From Heliopora coerulea (lineage: Eukaryota; Cnidaria; Anthozoa; Scleralcyonacea; Helioporidae), in the NCBI GenBank assembly GCA_030142905.1, contig JASJOG010000063.1:1121501-1185500 (forward strand): 64,000 nt of DNA, in the 5' to 3' direction. A program made the position numbers and the translations under genes. The notes below the pieces were generated by a model. That model was not told the DNA's origin, searched no databases, and saw nothing but the letters and a program-made list of their open reading frames with translations. Of the stretch, positions 56,422 to 64,000 are shown piece by piece. The first letter of the stretch is position 1; every line of letters starts with the position of its first letter.

Positions 56422-59400
56422 ATGGGCAGCTCAAAGCCAGTGTAAGTATACCACAGCGCTTCCTAAATCTCTTACCGAATCTTATTTCCAACTTTTGTCT
56501 GTACTTTCGTGAATAATTCGTTTTTGAAACTTATCAAGATATACCTCAGATGTGCGTAGAAGTAGACGTATTGAACACAAAAAAGGGATTGACAGGAGTT
56601 TCGACGAAATGTTCGTGGATACCGAATACGAAGGGAAGGGCGAGGTAGTCAAAATATGCAAATATTCTTAAGCACTATATAGATTTTTTCAAAATAGAAA
56701 CATTTAAAATCTTGGGCTTTTTCAACATCCAAATAAAAACAATCCTACTTTAAGTTAACGATTATAATGCGCAGTGATTGTGCTAGTTTAGTGCAGACAT
56801 CTGTGTATATCGAACGTTTTAAACTTCAAAAAATACAAAGATATCCTTAAAAATATTTACATATTAGACAATTTCAAAACTTCTGTCACGTCCATTTTAA
56901 GACAAACCTATCTTAACCAACCACTGAGTTGGGTAACGGACTAGCTTTCCTTATAAATAACTTTATTGGAAAGATCAGCGCCAGAATTCCACGTCTTAAT
57001 GTCCTTTCCCCAGAATATATTCAAAACTTATACAGAAGTCTTCAGGTAAAGACAAGCTTCATTAAGGATTATTTCGTATTTCTTGCAGGAGGCTATCAAA
57101 ACCAACAAAGCACAGATTCCTAAAGTGTGCACCAAAAAGCATCTGCTTAACCAAAGGTCCAGAGAAATACGAATTTCAATAGAGGAAATAAGCGTACGTA
57201 TCATTTTGGCATTAAAAAAGAAAAGAAGTAATTACTATTCGCACACACTTGAACTGAATTTCATTTAATAGTAAAATTGTTATTTGTCTTGTGTGTCGTA
57301 ACTGTACCCTGCAAATTAACTTTTCTACCCCCAAAAAATAAACACGCGCAGTCATTACTTTTCTCGCGAACAATAATCGATGTCACACTACCTATAGCTG
57401 CAGTTACGGCAAAAGGATCCAAGGAAGTCTTGCCAAAGTGCTTCGAAGACATTAGGCTCCGAAAGACGATACCGGATACCACAGGTAGGTAAATGAGAAG
57501 TTGCTGTTTTGAATGACTGGTTTCGACAGCAAAATGTTGCCTGACGGAGTTATCTATCGCGCATCGGACACGACGCAATCCACCATGACAAGTTAAAACG
57601 TTCATTATTAGCTACCATTTCCGTACAGAAAAGCCAACAAATACTTTGTTTTTATGTATAGAAAGTTTTACGAGAGGCAAAACGGCTTCGAGCAGAACTA
57701 AATCCAGACTTTGCTTTCTCTAACAGTTCAGAAGTATCTCAGGTAAATATACAAATTAATTAATAAATATATTGGTGCATAATGAGCCGTAATATCTGTG
57801 CTTTCTTGGTACATGAAATTTGTATGTTATATCTAAAAATTTTGTTATAACTCGGCCAAGATGAAAAATCAAACTCTAGCAACCTTCATGGAAAGTTCAC
57901 CTGAACGAGACAAAAAGATATCTCCAAAACATCATTATTAAATGGACAAAAAATAATTCCACGAAGTTGCCAGTTCAGTATATTTTTTGTCCGTACGTTC
58001 ACGTTTGCGTATCTTTCTACACACGAGTGGTGTGTATGTTTCCGTGATTGTAAGCGTGTATGATTGCGTGAGCGCGTTCCTGCGTGTGCCAATACGAGAA
58101 CTTTAACAAGAGCGGGTGAACTTCGCGAAGGCAAATTACCCAACAATCGGGAACTTTCATTAGACGTTGTTCGGTTCGGTTTCTTTTGCTTAATTATGTT
58201 TTCGATTTATAGACGTTGGCCACGAAAGGAAACTTGGTCAAAGGATCGCAGAAACTAAAACCAAGCCCAAACCAATCATCGCCTAATCGACCTCAGATAC
58301 CCAAGGAAGACAAAGTAGTATGTTGATCGGGCATTCTCTTATTTCTCAAAGAAAAATTCTTGTTACGTCCTTTGAAAATTTTTAAAAGACAAGAAGGCCT
58401 TAAAGTACTTCTTAATAATCCTTAAAGAGAAGTGAGATTAAATTTTGGCAACGTTAAAGGGTCATTCTTATCGTTTTTAATGTTTCAGTCAAGCATTAAT
58501 AAAGCATCACGACAAAAGCTTCCAGCGGCAAAACAACCATCGTCCAACGAAAAGACTTTAACGGCGGACAAGACTGCGTCAGTTATATCGAAGGTACGTC
58601 CTTTTAGTTCATACGCTGCGTTCTTCTTCATCATTATATACCTATTCAAAAAATCTGAACCACTTAGTATGACATTTTTTCGAAATTAATCATTCCAACT
58701 TCAAGATGTGATGGGTTTTGACTGCTCGTAAGATGACCATCTACCGACAACATAGCTACAACAAGTCAACATTAATGCACAATCAAAAAGTGTTGAAGGA
58801 ATCATGTTTACTGCGCAGTCTCGTAGGTCCATATTCACAAACATACAGTAGCAAATATACATTAATTCAGACTTCGATTTATTAATATTAATCATTCCCA
58901 TTTTGCATTCGCGCACAATTCAACTGCTTTGCAGTTACTGTACCAATTTCTTCCTCTATGTTACAATAAAAACATCTATGCTAAATACATGTTTGATACA
59001 TGTGAATTCATGAATACATGTGAATTCACCTATTATGTATAGCGAAAAAATTGACTAAATGAGTAGTCGAACACGATTGGGTGAAGTGGCTTCAATGGCA
59101 TGTATAAACGTTATATACAAGTCAAGGTGGACGGGCTGTCTACACATGCAATCGGAGCCATCAACCTGGTTACCCACGTCAACTAGGAGGCAAGAGGTGA
59201 ACGTTACTTTAGAACAATGTTTTGCTTTTCTTGACGCTTTGGTAAATAACATCAACCCCCAGTGATGGAATCTCTGCCGGTATCATTGTATGTACTCATT
59301 ACAAAGGACGAGCTTTCAATTTCAGACTATAGGACGTCATCAGAATCTCACTGATGTAGATTGGGAGAAATTCATTCAGGTTAAATTTAACTTCAGACAC

Positions 59401-60137
59401 GCTCTAAGAAACCCGTGTTTCCAAAATCAATGATCAACGAAAACTTTTTAACGATATACAAGTTGACTCCGATAATAGATCTTTCAGGGCAGTGTTGCTT
59501 ACTATCCAAAGATACAAGACTTTAAGCTAATCCCTCAGCTACTAGCTCTGATTTAAATGTTTTGGGTCTGGTGGTCTAAAAAGGTGATTAGCTTCATTGG
59601 GTGGCCTTTTCTGGACCTTTTGGGAGAATAGTATAGTTAGCTGATAGGGTTATCCTGGGTAAATAAAGATATTTTACCTTAATTTTTTTACCTCTTTTTT
59701 ACGTTAATCTCCTAATAAACAACCGGACCTAGTCGATTTTTAAGCCCGAGATAAACTGTAAGCAATTTGACCAGTTGAAATTTTCGTTGTCATTGACTTT
59801 CCAAACACAACTGCTCCATGCACTTGCTTGCCAAGTCAACGTAAGCGCTGTCTTTTCGTTTCATTTTTCATTTGTTTGCGATGGTTCACCTGTAACATTT
59901 AATCTCCCTCTCTCTCCTCTGCAGGAGTCATCATTCTCCTCGATCTTGGTCTCGTCGCGGACCCCCTACGCTACACAGACAAGAAAGCGAAAACATCCTT
60001 CAGCAGAACACGCGCGAGAGTTTCCACGGACGAAAACGTCAAAGGCAATTGCAGAAAATGAACAAACTACAGGAGAATTTGAAAGACGTACGAGATCAGG
60101 CAGAACCGTAAAAGCTAAGAGGCGACTTTGTCTTTAA
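56422..60137 (+). CDS. unrecognised basic, probably nuclear protein (9 exons, 288 aa)
   Basis: Exons are 56422-56441, 56539-56644, 57089-57193, 57404-57484, 57662-57742, 58213-58314, 58489-58593, 59326-59379 and 59925-60137; every junction has GT-AG ends and matching phase, which supports a real gene. The protein is rich in Lys, Arg and Ser and shows no folded domain I can name. Short basic clusters lie near both ends: VRRSRRIEHKKG near the start and RRTRSGRTVKAKRR near the C-terminus. Between them are low-complexity stretches (KPSPNQSSPNRPQIPKEDK). The basic clusters could be nuclear-localisation or DNA-binding motifs; that is inference. It shares a divergent promoter region with ZRANB3, so it may be co-expressed. 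The exon 4 acceptor has a 6-base alternative (57398). Confidence 0.75.
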
Positions 60138-60832
60138 AAATGTAAGAATTTCACAGAAGTACCACTGCGGTCGTTCTGTGAAATACGAATCAGAAGGGTA
60201 CGGCGTACTCGAATTTTTGTCTTAGCCCACGTCAAGAGAAGCTCACATTAGTGACGTTGATATGTTGTTAGCTATTTTCATTTATAAACTGAACCACTTT
60301 TTAAATATTTGACAGCTCAGGTTGTCAGTCAATAATATGTTCCCATTTAAATGTTTGATCAAGGCCTATGATAGTAAACCATTGCGACAAAGTTCTCTTT
60401 CTTTAAACGTTCTTTTAAATGGAAAATTTCATTCGGCGTCCTTGAACCAAAAAGATCGCGTGGCATATAAATTCAGATCGAAAATAATCAATTCTGCAGT
60501 CTTAACCAAACATCAAACATTGAAGATGCCAACGACAACTTATGCCATAGCGGGCTCACCTTACTACATAGAAAATGCAATGTTTTCATCTTCGAATAAT
60601 TCCTGATCTTGCCCTCGACCTAGTTAATGTAACGAGTTTAATAAAGGTAAAAACATTTTTCAGTCACATAATAAAAAAAAATATTTTTTTTCTCATTTAT
60701 TATTCTTACCTTTGTAAGCTCCCCATCTGCTTCACCTTCTTCATTAAAGGAGTGGTTTCTACATGTGAATTAATAAATTAATGGATATTGCACAGGCACA
60801 AAACTCAGGTAATCATTCCTTCGATCAACAAA
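60138..60832. other. tail-to-tail spacer basic-protein gene / ELOA
   Basis: It holds the 3' ends of both genes. AATAAA at 60640-60645 (plus) and at 60696-60701 (minus) are poly(A) candidates, so the two transcripts would nearly meet. No other gene is seen. Confidence 0.6.
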
Positions 60833-63800
60833 TTATTTCATCAAGGGTGCAATCACTTGATTAATCGATAAATGAATAAATATACTAAAGGGAGGAGAAG
60901 AAGGAAAAAAGGATGGGATACGATATGATTGGATTGGATAGGATAAAAAAGGATAGAAGAAGGTAGAAAAGAGCATGAAAGGATAAGAAAGATGGGAAAC
61001 GATAGGAAGGGATAGGAAAGGATGGAGAAGAACAGGAAAAGCCTGGATAGGAAAGAAAAGGATAGCAATGATAGTAAAGGACAACAAAGAGTAGGAAGGG
61101 ACAGCGAAGGAAAGCAAAACAAAGAACGACAGAGAAGAAAGGATGACAAAACAAATAGAAATGAAAGAAAATAAAGAAAAAAGAAAAAAGAAAAAAGAAA
61201 AAGAAGAAAAAGTTAAAAGAGAGAAAGATGGAAAGAAGGGAAGAACGATCGAGCAACGACAGGGTCCAAAAGAGAGTGAGAGAATACCATACTTGGTTTT
61301 CTAGGAGAAATGACGGAGGGTCGTGCTATGGATGACATCGAGGACGAACCCCTCATTTTCGGAGGAGGGGGGACTATGACGCCGTCACCAGTCCCATGTT
61401 TCATCTGTTTTCTTCTGACTTGAGGGGGAGCTTTAGCTTGAGTTTGTATATATGCTAGTTTGACTTGACGTACTGCAAGAAAACGAGTAATTGATTTCTT
61501 CTGAAATAAATACCAAATTTCGGATGTTCGCAGGTCCTGATGACCAAAGACCAACAGATTATATTGTAATTATTTCACCAACCTGGCGTTTTCGCCGCCT
61601 GGGAAGCGTTTATTTTCGCGTTAATGGACTTTAGTTTTCTTTCTCTTTCCTCGTGTTTTTCCTATGAAAACCGAGAACAGATTATCTCAAAACGTAGACG
61701 ACACAGTGGAAGTATTATAGCGTCCTTTCACTAAAAATCAGTTACATAATTTTGCTGAAAAAAGGCAAAGAGACGGATAAGGAACTCACTGTAGAATGAT
61801 TCTTACCAGGTAAAGCGCTCTCCAATTATCGTGTTCCTCAGGAACGGATCCTTTGAAATCCTTATGACAGTGAGTTTTCCACAAGGGACCAGTATCTTCT
61901 TTGAAATACTTAGAGAAAATCAGTTAACAATGTTGGTGAATGGGGTGTCATTACACTTTAAATCCATGTACTGATCACCAAACGTTTAGCTGGAAATCTT
62001 GACAAAACCTACCGAGTTATAATCTTCCAAATTCCATAGCTGTGCTGGGGTACATCTGTGAAATAAAAGGATATAACTTGTGAAGGTATGGAAAGTACAC
62101 ACAGCACGAAGTGATGAACTGTTACCCTCACGTTAACCAACCGAAAACTCTACATAAGGAAATTCCCTATTATATTTGCTTGGTTGACAGTGAAACGAAT
62201 GCTAGAACAAGCTGGCGGAGGAGAAGTATTTTTTCAGGAGAGGGACGTGACGCGGTAGCGACAAAAGTTAGAAAACAGCCGATCAGAGGTAAACACAAAA
62301 ATGTTCCAATTGAATAACATGGGGAATATGGCTTACTTGGACAGAACTGGCTCAAGAATATCGTATGGCACGCCACCTGTATCACACAGAGCTAAAAAAA
62401 GAAAAAACGTTGATAGAGATATAAAGTGTTGGCACCTAAGAAACCTAAGATTCCCCCCGAATTGATGTGCTTTCTATGTAGTCTTTTCAAACAAAAGGAA
62501 GATTAGAAACGGCTAATGAAATGGAAACACGAGAAAATAACGACGTACCTTCAACGTTCTCGATCAAAATTCTTATGCACATTTCATGTAAAGAGAGAAC
62601 AACTGAAAAAGGAAGAAAATATCGACAGAACGGATTATAAAAAGCAAGCTGTAAAATTGACTGTCATATTGGATGTACGATGGTACGTCTTTCAGGGTAC
62701 ACAGAGATTGAGTACAAGCCAGAAACGGTTTTTCAAGAACTGCTTTTACACCAGGTGTGGTTGATCAAAACTTTACAGTCTGTGGGATGCATTCAGCCCG
62801 GTTTGCATCTTAGACATGTAGACGTCACTTCCAGACCTCTTTGTAGATGTCTGAAGTTAATTCCGCCCAATCTCACCAGGAACAGGGCAGATAAGTAGAA
62901 AGAAATGTCACCACAATGACCTTGCCAATTCGACGAAAACTATAAACAAAATTAAGTTGTGTTGGTCTACTTCATTTCTATGGACCAATTCGCTCACACT
63001 CTTGCTTCAAAAACTTTTGATATTTACAAAAACGTTGAACTGACCGTTTTGTCTGTTTAGACACTCCTGAATCTAAGTCAAATGCCACTAACTGCGCAGG
63101 AGTTATTTAAAATGTTTAACGTTTTCCAGTACGAGACGTCTCTCCTTCCTGAGACTAATGTCAGCTTTGGACCAAAAAGAGTTAAGAGTTAAGAGTCTTA
63201 ACCTTTTACGGTCCTAGACGTCTTCATTTAATAAGCAAAATTGTCTGACGTTAGCCAGATTAAAATAATAAAACTCAGATTTAAACCAAACAGAGTTAAT
63301 CAAATGTCTGCTTACCACCAGATCTATTAGCTGATCGCCTTCCAGAAAATACCTGAGTTTTCGATTTTCGGGAGGACAGTAAGTCAGCAGGAATATCTGT
63401 CGAAGTCACTGCTATAAAAAATTGAATTAAGTTGTCAATACACAAGTGTATCTGGTGTAATTACTTTACTAAGAAGAAAACACTGGTCATCATAACATCA
63501 ACCTTACATATTGCCAGAGTTAGGATGTTAGTAACTATTGCTTCAATAATAACTTCTGCTACCATCATCCATCACTACATCCTACCTACGCTTTGCCATT
63601 ACCACTAACTTATCCAGCAATACCACCATCCAGTGACTATTTAAAAAGAATTAACAACTGTTTAACATGCTGTCTTCTTCACTAATGTACTATGCTTCAC
63701 CAACAAACCTTTTTTCTTCCTTGGTGAAGAATCATCAGCAAAGTCTGGTAATTTTTGTGGGATGTAATTTGGCTGAATATCTGGTAACAATGATGCCCCA

Positions 63801-63949
63801 AGTTCTTCTGGGGTTGGAAGACTTGAAGATGACAACATTGAAGACCTTGATGAAGATGCCAAGCTGATTTTTTGTTTTGACTTCTTTGTCTTTTTGACAA
63901 CTGGTTCCTCAGAAACAAATGACAGGTCACAAAGTTGCATGCTTGGAGC
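60833..63949 (-). CDS. ELOA: Elongin A, 3' part (9 exons in window)
   Basis: Elongin A boosts RNA polymerase II elongation and, with Elongin B/C and a cullin, can act as a ubiquitin ligase adaptor. Exons: 63949-63709, 63411-63316, 62602-62549, 62391-62337, 62055-62013, 61908-61807, 61661-61583, 61472-61293 and 60855-60833, phases consistent, 290 residues in window. Order: APSMQLCDLSF with a Lys-rich stretch; IQPNYIPQKLPDF; KSKTQVFSGRR; the BC-box helix and VPYDILEPVLSKCTPAQL; the elongation region LWKTHCHKDF; AKAPPQVRRKQMKHGTG; and a very short last exon coding IAPLMK and stop. The N-terminal TFIIS-like domain lies beyond the right edge. The short last exon is the weakest call. Confidence 0.88.
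60885..61260. repeat. purine-rich tract
   Basis: GGATAGGAAAGGA-like words over about 370 bases in the last ELOA intron, mirroring the pyrimidine tract in ZRANB3. Confidence 0.85.
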
Positions 63950-64000
63950 CTATAAAAATGCAAGGGCAATATCAGAGATTAACAGCCACTAAAGTTATTG

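Noticed and set aside
60833..61256. Ser/Phe/Leu-rich minus frames
   Set aside because: They translate the purine tract; only the final few codons fit the ELOA last exon.

Overview
The window is animal nuclear DNA. Genes are split into short exons with GT-AG introns in compatible phases, the DNA is AT-rich with many microsatellites, and foldback elements sit in introns and intergenic spaces. The gene set and style (an AK2, a three-zinc-finger ZRANB3, a large secreted repeat protein, tRNA-derived repeats, possible hammerhead motifs) suggest a cnidarian, probably an anthozoan such as a coral. That placement is an inference from appearance, not a database result. I built the gene models by hand from splice sites, reading phase and family resemblance.

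Left third (1-22.7 kb). A five-exon minus-strand gene (11650 down to 2705) encodes a secreted protein of about 1,255 residues of unknown function, with a signal-peptide first exon and a TATA box. Its introns hold foldback DNA and AT repeats. Two intronless minus-strand genes for small pleckstrin-homology proteins follow (16669-17448 and 21921-22733). The DNA between them holds repeats, including an inverted tRNA-derived element.

Middle (22.7-42.7 kb). About 9.7 kb of gene-poor DNA contains a near-perfect 72-bp hairpin and an 82-bp tandem repeat. Next comes adenylate kinase 2 on the minus strand (37731 down to 32545). It has two alternative first exons, each carrying its own ATP-binding P-loop. 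One of its introns contains a TA-flanked inverted-repeat transposon that carries a frameshifted HIRAN-domain gene. A plus-strand FAM167-like gene (39826-42344) has a 15-residue charged repeat and ends tail-to-tail with ZRANB3.

Right third (42.7-64 kb). ZRANB3 (55825 down to 42692) has 21 coding exons, including one of 19 bp, and encodes about 1,441 residues: SNF2 helicase, three RanBP2-type zinc fingers and an HNH nuclease. It shares a roughly 600-bp divergent promoter region with a nine-exon plus-strand gene for an unrecognised basic protein (56422-60137). That gene runs tail-to-tail into the 3' part of Elongin A (minus strand, 63949 down to 60833), which leaves the window on the right. ZRANB3 (replication-fork repair), Elongin A (transcription elongation and ubiquitin ligase adaptor) and AK2 (mitochondrial nucleotide balance) are housekeeping functions, and I see no sign that the neighbours work as one pathway.
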